A stretch of 39,062 nt of DNA from Streptomyces ipomoeae 91-03 (GCF_000317595.1 NZ_AEJC01000416.1:1-39062); one strand, 5' to 3'. Shown: positions 7,969 through 15,356, counted from the first letter of the stretch. The notes: generated from the letters alone by a model not told the origin. Numbers and translations are program-made.

Positions 7969-8013
7969 GTGTGCACGCCTCCCGCTCACCTGCTCACCAG
8001 TTGTCCATCACTC

Positions 8014-8520
8014 CTATCCCCGCCGTTCGGGTGCCGCAACCTCCGCGGCCAGCAATCGACGTAGACATCCCAGGCATCTGGAACGTTCCGGTCCCAGGCT
8101 CCCCTGTGAGATACCCAACTCGCCCGCGATCTCGCGGTAGGTGAGGTCCCGGGGTGACAGCAGAGCCGCGAGCAGGCTCGGGCAACGGCCGGGCAGCCGG
8201 CGTACGGCGGCGTGCAGGGAGCGGCGGCGGGCGGCGGCGAGGGCCTGCTGTTCGGGGCCGGGCGCGCGGTCGTCGGAGGGCTCGGTGACGTACGGCCGTT
8301 CGGCCCGGGCCATGCGGCGACTGAGGCGGGCCTCGAAGCGGACGGCGCTGCGCAGCCAGCTCTCCGGGTCAGCGGGCGGACCGACGGCGTCGAGCCGTTC
8401 CAGCAGCCGCAGCCAGACCGCCTGCTCCAGGTCTCCCGCCTCCGCGCCGGCCGCGGGGGCCTCGGCCGACACCTCGGCGACCAGCAGGGGCCGGAGAGTG
8501 GCGAGCATGTCGTGTGTCAT
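8014..8520 (-). CDS. Sigma-70 family (ECF-like) regulatory protein
   Basis: 168 aa from an ATG at 8520. The N-terminal half (DLEQAVWLRLLERLD, then PESWLRSAVRFEARLSRRMARAE) resembles sigma region 2 but is short and weakly conserved. The C-terminal half is a clear region 4: ALLSPRDLTYREIAGELGISQGSLGPERSRCLGCLRRLL, the helix-turn-helix that reads the -35 element. It may be a minor sigma factor or a sigma-like regulator with reduced polymerase binding. No anti-sigma gene is adjacent. The upstream start is only 44 nt from an Rho-independent hairpin, so its promoter must be very close. Confidence 0.78.
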   Translation of the reverse strand: MTHDMLATLRPLLVAEVSAEAPAAGAEAGDLEQAVWLRLLERLDAVGPPADPESWLRSAVRFEARLSRRMARAERPYVTEPSDDRAPGPEQQALAAARRRSLHAAVRRLPGRCPSLLAALLSPRDLTYREIAGELGISQGSLGPERSRCLGCLRRLLAAEVAAPERRG

Positions 8521-8536
8521 GTGCCCCGGGACGCCG

Positions 8537-8625
8537 CCGCCCCGGCAAGGGGTTGCCGGGGCGGACGGGAGTCACCCCGATCGGGGTAACGGGCCTCAGC
8601 CGTTGACGTCCCGTTGGACGGGACG
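8537..8625 (-). terminator. Terminator cluster after the glycerophosphodiesterase gene
   Basis: Three inverted repeats in 90 bp: CCGCCCCGGCAA with its exact complement and a 4-nt loop (8537-8564); the palindrome ACCCCGATCGGGGT (8574-8587); and CGTCCCGT...ACGGGACG (8607-8625). They lie in the 129-bp gap after the stop at 8650 and before the sigma-like gene, on the same strand. The 12-bp hairpin is the strongest terminator candidate. Confidence 0.75.
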
Positions 8626-8649
8626 ATCCTCGGCCTTCGGGGCCGGGGC

Positions 8650-9858
8650 TCAGTCGTTGACGAAGTCCGCGTGGGCCAGCAGGCCCGTGTCCGGGTTGTC
8701 GGTGAAGATGCCGTCGATGCCGGTCTCGAAGTACACCTTGAACGCGCCGAAGGCGTCGCCGTAGGCGTTGGCGTCCGTGCCCTTGCGGAAGTCGGCGGGC
8801 AGGAAGCTGTTCTCGTTGCGCATGGTGTACGGGTGCAGGATCAGGCCCTTGGCGTGCGCGTCGGCGACGAGGGTGGTCGGCGTGGTGAGGTTGCCGCTCG
8901 CGTCACGCGGGATGATCAGGTCGAGCGTGGGGCCGATGCCCTGGGCGTACGAGGCGATCCAGGCCAGGCCCTCCGGCTTGACCAGGTCGGCGACGGTACG
9001 CGGGTCGCCCGCCTCGACGAAGTCCCAGGGGCGGCTGGCGGCGCCGGACAGCAGCACGACGAGCGGGCTGTCGACGAGGCGGTTGAGCCGCTGGATGCTG
9101 CTCGGCTCGAAGGACTGCAGGAAGACCGGCGAGTTCTTCTTGTGTCGGTCGTACTTGCGCAGCAGCTTGGCGAGCGGCTCCTCCAGGCCGAGGCCCAGCT
9201 TGCGGAAGTAGGTGGGGTGCTTGGTCTCGACATGCAGCCAGATGCGCTTGCCGCGCTTCCTGCCCTCCTTGTCGGCCCAGCGCAGCACCTCCTCGAAGGA
9301 GGGGATCGTCCAGCGGCCGTCGTAGAGCGTGTTCTCCTGGCGGGTGCCCGGGATGCGCTCCTTGGCGCGCAGGGTCTTCAGCTCGGCGAGGGTGAAGTCC
9401 TCGGTGAACCAGCCGGTGTAGGACACGCCGTCGACGACCTTCGTGGTCTTCCGGCCGGCGAACTCGGGGTGCGCCGCGACGTCGGTCGTGCCGGTGATGT
9501 CGTTCTCGTGACGGCATACGAGATGGCCGTCCTTGGTGGGCACCAGGTCCTGCTCGATGACGTGCGCCCCCATGTCGAGGGCCAGCTGGTACGAGCCGAG
9601 CGTGTGCTCCGGGCGGTAGCCGCTGGCGCCGCGGTGCGCGATGACCGTCGGCACCGGCAGGCTCCGGTAGCCGCCGCCCGACGCGCCGCCCGACTTCGAC
9701 TCGGCGGCTCTCGCCGCGCCCGGCACCCCGAGGACCGCTCCGCCCGCGCCGAGCACCGCGGCGCCGAGCAGCGCCCGCCGGCCCGTGCCACGCCCCTGTT
9801 CGTACGAGTCCCGCGACTCTCCCGTCGCCAGCGGCTCTCGCGACTCCTGCGTCCCCAT
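8650..9858 (-). CDS. glpQ: Exported glycerophosphodiester phosphodiesterase
   Basis: 402 aa from an ATG at 9858 (GGGAGGAG seven nt upstream). A long Tat signal is present, GRRALLGAAVLGAGGAVLGVPGAARA, so it is exported folded. The mature protein is a TIM-barrel GDPD: VIAHRGASGYRPEHTLGSY holds the first catalytic His, VIEQDLVPTKDGHLVCRHEND holds the metal-binding acidic residues and the second catalytic His, and LHVETKHP and SFEPSSIQRL follow. The family cleaves deacylated phospholipids to glycerol 3-phosphate and an alcohol, releasing phosphate-containing nutrients outside the cell. A candidate PHO box lies upstream (see 9928-9949), consistent with phosphate-starvation control known for Streptomyces glpQ genes. 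Confidence 0.93.
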   Translation of the reverse strand: MGTQESREPLATGESRDSYEQGRGTGRRALLGAAVLGAGGAVLGVPGAARAAESKSGGASGGGYRSLPVPTVIAHRGASGYRPEHTLGSYQLALDMGAHVIEQDLVPTKDGHLVCRHENDITGTTDVAAHPEFAGRKTTKVVDGVSYTGWFTEDFTLAELKTLRAKERIPGTRQENTLYDGRWTIPSFEEVLRWADKEGRKRGKRIWLHVETKHPTYFRKLGLGLEEPLAKLLRKYDRHKKNSPVFLQSFEPSSIQRLNRLVDSPLVVLLSGAASRPWDFVEAGDPRTVADLVKPEGLAWIASYAQGIGPTLDLIIPRDASGNLTTPTTLVADAHAKGLILHPYTMRNENSFLPADFRKGTDANAYGDAFGAFKVYFETGIDGIFTDNPDTGLLAHADFVND

Positions 9859-9927
9859 GACGGCTCCTCCCACCGTGCGGCCCTGCGTCTGTCAAAACAC
9901 TGTCGAAGCGGGTTGATCGTAGGTGTC

Positions 9928-9949
9928 GGCAGGTGACCGTCGGGAGACC
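9928..9949 (-). promoter_or_regulatory. Candidate PHO box upstream of glpQ
   Basis: On the minus strand two adjacent 11-bp repeats read GGTCTCCCGAC and GGTCACCTGCC, close to the Streptomyces PhoP direct-repeat unit GGTTCACCCGG; a weaker third unit (GACACCTACGA) follows at 9917-9927. They lie 70-90 bp before the glpQ start. The rest of the 341-bp divergent spacer 9859-10199 holds nothing else I can support. Confidence 0.5.
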
Positions 9950-10199
9950 TGGGACCGAACACGCGGATGACGCCTTCTGTCGTACCGGTGGCGGAAATTG
10001 ACGGAGCCTCGGCTCGGCGGCGCGATGTCCGTCACATCTCGGCCCCGACGGCCTTGGGCCATTCGGGCGCCACCGCAGGTAAAGATGGGTCAACAGTGTG
10101 TATCCACTCGGTGAACCCGAGGTGCGCCGGCCCGTGACCCGGGAGTATCGTCCTCACCTGCACAGACTTGTACCGGAACCCTTGACATGGGAGGGCCCG

Positions 10200-10874
10200 T
10201 TGTCCCGCTTCACGCTCATCAAGGCAGTGCTCGGACCGACCATGCGCCTGATGTTCCGCCCCCGGGTGGAGGGCGTGGAGCACATCCCGGGGGACGGCCC
10301 GGTGATCCTCGCCGGCAACCACCTCACCTTCATCGACTCGATGATCCTGCCGCTGGTCTGCGACCGGCAGGTCTTCTTCATCGGCAAGGACGAGTACGTC
10401 ACCGGCAAGGGCGTCAAGGGCCGGCTGATGGCCTGGTTCTTCACCGGCGTCGGCATGATCCCCGTCGACCGCGACGGTGGACGCGGGGGCGTCGCCGCGC
10501 TGATGACCGGGCGTCGGGTGCTGGACGAGGGCAAGGTGTTCGGCATCTACCCCGAGGGCACGAGGTCGCCCGACGGGCGGCTGTACCGGGGGCGTACGGG
10601 AATCGCGCGGCTGACCCTGATGACGGGGGCGCCGGTGGTTCCGTTCGCCATGATCGGGACGGACAAGATTCAGCCGGGGGGCGCGGGGTTGCCCCGGCCG
10701 CACCGGGTGACTGTTCGGTTCGGTGAGGCGATGGAGTTCTCCCGGTACGAGGGGATGGACCGGGACCGGTATGTGCTGCGGGCGGTGACCGACTCGGTGA
10801 TGGCCGAGGTCATGCGGCTTTCCGGGCAGGAGTACGTCGATATGTACGCGTCCAAGGCAAAGGAAGCGGCGTAG
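10200..10874 (+). CDS. 1-acyl-sn-glycerol-3-phosphate acyltransferase (PlsC family)
   Basis: 224 aa from a TTG at 10200 (SRFTLIKAVLGPTMRLMFRP), preceded by GGGAGGG at a 4-5 nt spacing; the frame extends to an ATG at 10098 but the extra residues do not look like the family. The catalytic NHLTFID (NHx4D) lies near residue 48 and PEGTRSPDGRLYRGRTG near 125, the two blocks that bind acyl donor and glycerol phosphate. The family makes phosphatidic acid by acylating lysophosphatidic acid at the membrane. It diverges from glpQ, so phospholipid turnover and synthesis genes sit back to back. Confidence 0.9.
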   Translation: MSRFTLIKAVLGPTMRLMFRPRVEGVEHIPGDGPVILAGNHLTFIDSMILPLVCDRQVFFIGKDEYVTGKGVKGRLMAWFFTGVGMIPVDRDGGRGGVAALMTGRRVLDEGKVFGIYPEGTRSPDGRLYRGRTGIARLTLMTGAPVVPFAMIGTDKIQPGGAGLPRPHRVTVRFGEAMEFSRYEGMDRDRYVLRAVTDSVMAEVMRLSGQEYVDMYASKAKEAA

Positions 10875-10936
10875 CTCCGCTGGTGGGGCCCGGGACTTCG
10901 GCTGTTTTGTCGGTGCGGATGAGTGGGGGCTGATCG

Positions 10937-10987
10937 CTCCCCCACTCTCGGCTTCGCTCGTGCGGGAGGCACCCCCATGAGCGGGGG
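10937..10987. repeat. Hairpin-forming intergenic repeat (copy 2)
   Basis: Shares CTCTCGGCTTCGC and GGCACCCCCATG with the copy at 6301-6349, differing in the stem bases. It lies in the convergent gap after the acyltransferase. Position between gene ends fits a terminator-like role. Confidence 0.6.
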
Positions 10988-10999
10988 ACCCCCATCGCG

Positions 11000-11027
11000 G
11001 CGGGGCCGCAGATCGACACAGCCCCGC
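11000..11027. terminator. Convergent-gap hairpin
   Basis: GCGGGGC...GCCCCGC with a 14-nt loop, between the ends of the acyltransferase (+) and the aldo/keto reductase (-). The CACAGCCCCGC part recurs at 12160-12172 after argH, suggesting a common Streptomyces terminator-type repeat. Confidence 0.55.
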
Positions 11028-11066
11028 GCCTCTTGAGTTCGGCCGTCCAACCGTTGGCCGCGAGAG

Positions 11067-12038
11067 TCAGTGCCAGGGGAGCCCGCCTCGTTTGCTCCAG
11101 TACGTCTGCGGGTCCTCGGCCAGTTCCGCGAGGCGGGTCAGCTGGATCTCGTCGAGGTCGACGACCGCCGCGTGCAGGTTGGAGGCGAGCTGGTTGGTGG
11201 TGGCGGCGCCGGAGAGGACGACGCCGGCCCAGGGCTGGTGCAGGACCAGCGCCAGGGCGACCGCGTCGCAGCCGAGGCCCGTCTCCTCGGCGATGGTCTT
11301 CAGCGCGTCGGGGGCGTACGGGCCGGCGAGGCGGCCGTTGGCCATGCCCTCCTTGACGATCACGGTGAGCCCGGCGTCGTGCGCCTCGGCGAGCGCCGGG
11401 GCGGCGGAGGTCTCCAGCGCGTTGTACGTCGACTGGACCGTACGGAAAAGGGGTTCGCCGTCCACCGTGACGGCCAGGGCGGCGCGGATGGCGTCCGCCT
11501 GGGCCGGGCCGCTGGTGGAGAAGCCGATGGTGATGCCCTGAGCGGCGGCTTCCGCCAGCTCGGCGTGGAGTTCCTTGTCGGTGAGGGCCGGGCTGTCCGG
11601 GGTCACCGAGTGGATCTGGTAGAGGTCGAGGCGGTCGCCGAGGAGATCGGTGGTCTCGGTGCGCTGGCGTTCGTACGTCTGGACGCTGTGGTCCTTGACC
11701 TCGTGCTGCTCGGCGTCGGTGGTCCAGCCGGCGGTGTAGGTGTAGCCCCATTTGCTGCCGATGACGATGTCGTCGATGTCGGGGTGGGTCTTCAGCCAGC
11801 CGGCGAGGAATTCCTCGGAGCGGCCGTAGGAGCGGGCCGCGTCGAAGTAGCGGACGCCCTGGGCGTAGGCGGCGTCCAGGAGCTCGTGGGTGCGGGTGCG
11901 CAGGGCGTCCACGGAGCGGTTGGGGCCGAGGTCTTCGTCTCTGCCGAGGTTGATGTAGCCGGGGCGGGCGATGGCCGCGAGGCCGAGTCCGATGTGGCAG
12001 GTGGGGGTTGTCGCTGTGGCCAGTCGGGCGAAGGGCAT
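11067..12038 (-). CDS. Aldo/keto reductase
   Basis: 323 aa from an ATG at 12038, GGAG about seven nt upstream. A TIM-barrel oxidoreductase with the full catalytic tetrad: Asp and Tyr in RYFDAARSYGRSEEFL, Lys in IVIGSKWGYTYT and His in LDLYQIHSVTPDSP. The NADPH-binding end is present as VVLSGAATTNQLASNLHA. The family reduces aldehydes and ketones with NADPH; substrate unknown. It sits 145 bp downstream of argH on the same strand but behind a terminator candidate, so it is probably transcribed on its own. Confidence 0.9.
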   Translation of the reverse strand: MPFARLATATTPTCHIGLGLAAIARPGYINLGRDEDLGPNRSVDALRTRTHELLDAAYAQGVRYFDAARSYGRSEEFLAGWLKTHPDIDDIVIGSKWGYTYTAGWTTDAEQHEVKDHSVQTYERQRTETTDLLGDRLDLYQIHSVTPDSPALTDKELHAELAEAAAQGITIGFSTSGPAQADAIRAALAVTVDGEPLFRTVQSTYNALETSAAPALAEAHDAGLTVIVKEGMANGRLAGPYAPDALKTIAEETGLGCDAVALALVLHQPWAGVVLSGAATTNQLASNLHAAVVDLDEIQLTRLAELAEDPQTYWSKRGGLPWH

Positions 12039-12138
12039 CGCGGGCTCCGTTCGGTCGGTTCCTTACGGCTTCCGACCAACGTAACTCGCGATGACCTTCG
12101 TCGTGGGGCGTGTTGTCCGGGGTTTTCGGCTTCGCGCC

Positions 12139-12172
12139 CACGCCGCGGAGCCGCGTGTGTCACAGCCCCGCA
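12139..12172 (-). terminator. Likely argH terminator
   Basis: CACGC...GCGTG hairpin (12139-12157) plus the recurring CACAGCCCCGC motif, immediately past the argH stop (12184) in the direction of transcription. Confidence 0.5.
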
Positions 12173-12183
12173 CCCCTTTTGTG

Positions 12184-13614
12184 CTAGCCCTTCTTGGCAG
12201 TTGCCCAAGCGTGCTGGGCCGCCACGTCCGCCTTCACCTCTGCCAGCTGTACGGCTACCGCGGTCGGGGCCGTGCCGCCTCGGCCGTTGCGGGAGGCCAG
12301 GGCGCCGGGGACGTTGAGGACGGTGCGGACCTCGGGGGTGAGGTGGGTGGAGATCTTGGCGAACTGGTCGTCCGTCAGGTCGTTCAGTTCCTTGCCCTCC
12401 GCCTCGGCGGCCTTCACGCACTCGCCCGCCACCTCGTGGGCCACGCGGAACGGGACGCCCTGCTTGACCAGCCACTCGGCGATGTCGGTGGCGAGGGAGA
12501 AGCCGGCGGGGGCCAGTTCCTCCATGCGCTCGCGGTGGACGGTGAGCGTGGCCATCATGCCGGTGAAGGCGGGAAGAAGGACCTCCAGCTGGTCGATGGA
12601 GTCGAAGACCGGCTCCTTGTCCTCCTGGAGGTCGCGGTTGTAGGCGAGGGGCAGCGCCTTCAAGGTGGCCATCAGACCCGTCAGGTTGCCGATCAGGCGG
12701 CCACTCTTGCCTCGGGCCAGCTCCGCGATGTCCGGGTTCTTCTTCTGCGGCATGATCGACGAGCCCGTCGAGAACGCGTCGTGCAGGGTCACGAAGGAGA
12801 ACTCCTTCGTGTTCCAGATGATGACCTCCTCGGCGATCCGGGAGAGGTTCACGCCGATCATCGCGGTGATGAAGGCGAACTCGGCGACGAAGTCGCGGGA
12901 CGCCGTGCCGTCGATGGAGTTCGCGGAGCTGCCGTGTTCGAAGCCGAGGTCCTTCGCCACCGCCTCCGGGTCCAGACCGAGGCTGCTGCCCGCCAGGGCG
13001 CCCGAGCCGTACGGGGAGACCGCCGTGCGCTCGTCCCACTGGCGCAGCCGCTCGGCGTCCCGGGACAGGGACTGGACGTGGGCGAGGACGTGGTGGGCGA
13101 AGAGGACCGGCTGGGCGTGCTGGAGGTGGGTACGGCCGGGCATGGCCACGTCCGGGTGGGCCTCGGCGAGGCCGACCAGCGCGTCCTGCAGGTCGGCGAT
13201 CAGACCGCCGATCGTGCGGGCGTGGTCGCGCAGGTACATCCGGAAGAGGGTCGCCACCTGGTCGTTGCGGGAACGGCCGGCGCGCAGCTTGCCGCCCAGG
13301 TCCGGGCCGAGGCGTTCCAGCAGACCGCGTTCGAGGGCGGTGTGCACGTCCTCGTCCGCGATGGTGCCGACGAACTCGCCCGACGCCACATCGGCTTCGA
13401 GCTGGTCCAGGCCCGCGATCATCCGGGTCAGCTCGTCCTCGGTGAGCAGGCCCGCCTTGTGCAGCACGCGCGCGTGGGCGCGGGAGCCCGCGATGTCGTA
13501 CGGCGCCAGCCGCCAGTCGAAGTGGACGGACGCGGACAGCTTCGCCAGGGCCTCGGCGGGACCGTCGGCGAAACGGCCGCCCCAGAGCCGTACGTCACCG
13601 CTGTTGCTGCTCAC
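12184..13614 (-). CDS. argH: Argininosuccinate lyase
   Basis: 476 aa from a GTG at 13614, with AGGAG eight nt upstream. It splits argininosuccinate into arginine and fumarate, the last step of arginine synthesis. It starts LWGGRFADGPAEALAKLSASVHFDWRL, contains AGRSRNDQVATLFRMYLRD and GRTHLQHAQPVLFAHH (catalytic His region), and has the superfamily signature GSSIMPQKKNPDIAEL near residue 280. Length is normal. The truncated argG lies 67 bp upstream on the same strand, and no other promoter is obvious in that short gap, so argH is probably transcribed from the ArgR-controlled argG promoter. Confidence 0.96.
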   Translation of the reverse strand: MSSNSGDVRLWGGRFADGPAEALAKLSASVHFDWRLAPYDIAGSRAHARVLHKAGLLTEDELTRMIAGLDQLEADVASGEFVGTIADEDVHTALERGLLERLGPDLGGKLRAGRSRNDQVATLFRMYLRDHARTIGGLIADLQDALVGLAEAHPDVAMPGRTHLQHAQPVLFAHHVLAHVQSLSRDAERLRQWDERTAVSPYGSGALAGSSLGLDPEAVAKDLGFEHGSSANSIDGTASRDFVAEFAFITAMIGVNLSRIAEEVIIWNTKEFSFVTLHDAFSTGSSIMPQKKNPDIAELARGKSGRLIGNLTGLMATLKALPLAYNRDLQEDKEPVFDSIDQLEVLLPAFTGMMATLTVHRERMEELAPAGFSLATDIAEWLVKQGVPFRVAHEVAGECVKAAEAEGKELNDLTDDQFAKISTHLTPEVRTVLNVPGALASRNGRGGTAPTAVAVQLAEVKADVAAQHAWATAKKG

Positions 13615-13681
13615 TTGCGTTGCTCCTAGGGAGGGTTGGTCGGTGTGACGCGAGATTACGCCTGAGCGAGATCCTGTCGGG

Positions 13682-13918
13682 CTACGCCCGCGATGGACGC
13701 CGCGCCGCGATTTTCGACGACAGGCTGTAGATGTCGATGAAGCCCCTGGCCGCCTGGTCGAACGTTTCGCCCGTGTCGTACGTGGCCAGGTCCTCGCCGC
13801 CCTGGCCGATGTCCACCGCGACCGCGATGACCTCGGCACCCGCCTCCTTCGCGATCCAGCCGATGGCGACGGAGGTGTCCAGACCGCCCGAGTGGGCGAG
13901 TACCACGCGCTCGGTCAC
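13682..13918 (-). pseudogene. argG: argG with internal deletion (argininosuccinate synthase remnant)
   Basis: 78 codons from a GTG at 13918 with GAGGAG six nt upstream. Residues 1-44 match the ArgG N-terminus (MTERVVLAHSGGLDTSVA, with the SGGxDTS ATP-pyrophosphatase loop, then AVAVDIGQGGEDL). They are joined in frame to the ArgG C-terminus (ATYDTGETFDQAARGFIDIY, then SSKIAARR). Normal ArgG is about 400 aa, so roughly 320 residues, including the citrulline- and aspartate-binding parts, are gone. The family has DL before the first break and NL before the second, so a short CTGG-type homology may have mediated the deletion. The tail ends PSRA rather than the usual DLA. The remnant cannot be an enzyme, but promoter, operator, ribosome site and frame are all intact. 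It could persist as a leader for argH. Confidence 0.85.
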
Positions 13919-13948
13919 GGGTTTCTCCTCACTCTGCGTTCACTGGCG

Positions 13949-13983
13949 TGCATGAGTATGCAGCACTCTGCATGAATCGTCAA
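13949..13983 (-). promoter_or_regulatory. ArgR-type operator and promoter of the argG remnant / argH
   Basis: On the minus strand TTGACG (13978-13983) and CATACT (13955-13960) are separated by 17 bp, a good vegetative-type promoter. Three TGCA tetramers at 13949, 13959 and 13969 are exactly 10 bp apart, on one face of the helix, and overlap the -10 and spacer. The argC promoter has the same TGCA pair with 10-bp phasing, so this is a likely ARG box. Confidence 0.72.
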
Positions 13984-14000
13984 TCCGGGAGGGGTCGAGG

Positions 14001-14053
14001 AAGGGGTCCGAGAGAAGGGTCCGAGAGAAGGGTTCGAGAGACGAGTTCAAGAG
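14001..14053. repeat. 13-14 bp tandem repeats
   Basis: Units AAGGGGTCCGAGAG (14001-14014), AAGGGTCCGAGAG (14015-14027) and AAGGGTTCGAGAG (14028-14040), then decaying copies to about 14053. They lie in the divergent region between the argG remnant and the secreted repeat protein. Role unknown. Confidence 0.75.
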
Positions 14054-14158
14054 ATGTCGCGAGAGGTTGAACAAACGAAACCGCTTACCCGTAACTCTCC
14101 CCGAACGCAGGCGCCGCGTTTGTGAACACCGACCATCCGACCCGAGTGAGGCATCCGC

Positions 14159-15064
14159 ATGTCCAGGGCTCTTCCGAAGTACAACAAGCGTCGCGTAGGG
14201 ATCATCGGCGGCGCCGCCGCGGTCGTGCTGTCCGGAGCGGTCATCGCTGGTTCCGCCCTCGCCGGGGAAGGCGCCGACAACGGGCAGCAGGGCGCGGCAG
14301 CGGCGTCGCCCGGCACCATCACCTGCCCGGCCGTGGAGGGGAGCCTGCCGGCGATCCCCGCCTCCGCGCAGGCCGAGGTCACCCGGAACCTGGAACTGCT
14401 CAACACCCAGATCCAGGAGGCCAACCAGCGGCTCGTCGACACCGTCGGCCAGGGCGGCCCCAACTTCGTCAACAACGCCATCCTCGGCCCCCTGGAGGAC
14501 AAGCGCATCGCCACCCTCAACCGCATCGAGACCGCGATCGGCCGTGCCGCCGCGAAGCCCGAGGGCCTCGAAGCGCTCGCCCCCTGCCAGCTCGTCCAGG
14601 GCGGCGCGGCGGGCGCCGGCGAGCAGGCGGCGGCCGGTGCGGGCGGAGAGGCCACCGCGGCGCCGACCGAATCGGCGGCCGGTGAGCAGGCGAACGCGGG
14701 TGCCGCGGCGGGCGCCGGTGAGCAGGCGGGCGCGGGCGAGGATGCCGAGGACGCGGGCAACGCGGGCGCCGCCGGCACCATCACCTGCCCGGAGGTCGAG
14801 AACCAGCTCCCGGCGATCCCGGCGTCCGCGCAGGCCGAGGTCACCCGGAACCTGGAACTGCTCGACACCCAGATCCAGGAGGCCAACCAGCGGCTCGTCG
14901 ACACCGTCGGCCAGGGCGGCCCCAACTTCGTCAACAACGCCATCCTCGGCCCCCTGGAGGACAAGCGCATCGCCACCCTCAACCGCATCGAGACCGCGAT
15001 CGGCCGTGCCGCCGCGAAGCCCGAGGGCCTGGAAGCGCTCGCCCCCTGCCAGCTCAACCAGTAG
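14159..15064 (+). CDS. Secreted protein with two near-identical domains
   Basis: 301 aa from an ATG at 14159 (GAGG seven nt upstream). A basic head (MSRALPKYNKRR) and a hydrophobic stretch VGIIGGAAAVVLSGAVIAGSALAG form a signal peptide or anchor. Two 94-residue domains follow, at about 52-145 and 206-299, joined by a 60-residue Ala/Gly/Glu linker. Each begins GTITCP, has LPAIPASAQAEVTRNLELL and ends EALAPCQL, so each holds exactly two Cys (56 and 143; 210 and 297), which could form a domain-closing disulfide outside the cell. I do not recognise the domain. The composition is helix-prone with no catalytic pattern. A strong hairpin follows at 15189-15227. Confidence 0.82.
   Translation: MSRALPKYNKRRVGIIGGAAAVVLSGAVIAGSALAGEGADNGQQGAAAASPGTITCPAVEGSLPAIPASAQAEVTRNLELLNTQIQEANQRLVDTVGQGGPNFVNNAILGPLEDKRIATLNRIETAIGRAAAKPEGLEALAPCQLVQGGAAGAGEQAAAGAGGEATAAPTESAAGEQANAGAAAGAGEQAGAGEDAEDAGNAGAAGTITCPEVENQLPAIPASAQAEVTRNLELLDTQIQEANQRLVDTVGQGGPNFVNNAILGPLEDKRIATLNRIETAIGRAAAKPEGLEALAPCQLNQ
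14312..14593 (+). repeat. Intragenic duplication, copy 1 (second copy at 14774-15055)
   Basis: A 282-bp segment is repeated 462 bp downstream in the same frame. The distal 230 bp of each copy differ at only two bases that I can find (one AAC/GAC, one CTC/CTG), although synonymous sites are free to drift. The first 50 bp are more divergent. This points to a recent duplication or gene conversion. Confidence 0.9.
14774..15055 (+). repeat. Intragenic duplication, copy 2
   Basis: Partner of 14312-14593; encodes residues 206-299 of the secreted two-domain protein. Confidence 0.9.
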
Positions 15065-15188
15065 TTCGGCGCGCCCGGCCGGGCACTGCCGGCCTGCGCC
15101 ATCGGTGACGAGTGATCTCCTGCGCTCCGTGTGAGCGACAGGGGCGTGGCCGCCCCGCGCGTCGGCCGGGGTGGTCATGGACGACCTG

Positions 15189-15227
15189 ATTCCGGGTGGA
15201 TCCCAGCGATGGTGATCCACCCGGAAT
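15189..15227 (+). terminator. Hairpin after the two-domain secreted protein
   Basis: Perfect 14-bp arms (ATTCCGGGTGGATC and its complement) with an 11-nt loop, 125 bp after the stop at 15064. Confidence 0.75.
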
Positions 15228-15231
15228 TCGT

Positions 15232-15301
15232 ATGTCCCGGGCGTCTCGACCATGTCCCGGGCGTCTCGACCATGTTCCGGCCGTCTCGACCATGTCTCGG
15301 C
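15232..15301. repeat. 20-bp tandem repeat, three and a half copies
   Basis: Unit ATGTCCCGGGCGTCTCGACC at 15232-15251 and 15252-15271, a variant (ATGTTCCGGCCGTCTCGACC) at 15272-15291 and a partial copy after it. It lies between the terminator hairpin and the next promoter. Function unknown. Confidence 0.85.
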
Positions 15302-15319
15302 CTGCGCGGCTCAATTCCT

Positions 15320-15348
15320 TAGACAGGCGAAGCGTTACCGTCGATAAT
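15320..15348 (+). promoter_or_regulatory. Promoter of a leaderless PPOX-family gene
   Basis: TAGACA (15320-15325), 17-bp spacer, GATAAT (15343-15348). The ATG follows eight nt later and no ribosome site exists, so transcription probably begins at or next to the start codon. Confidence 0.65.
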
Positions 15349-15356
15349 CGTTAGAC

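Noticed and set aside
12091..13629. Plus-strand 512-codon open frame
   Set aside because: Antisense to argH, which is certain from its motifs.
13940..15253. Minus-strand 437-codon repetitive ORF
   Set aside because: Its repeats are just the antisense of the duplicated secreted protein.
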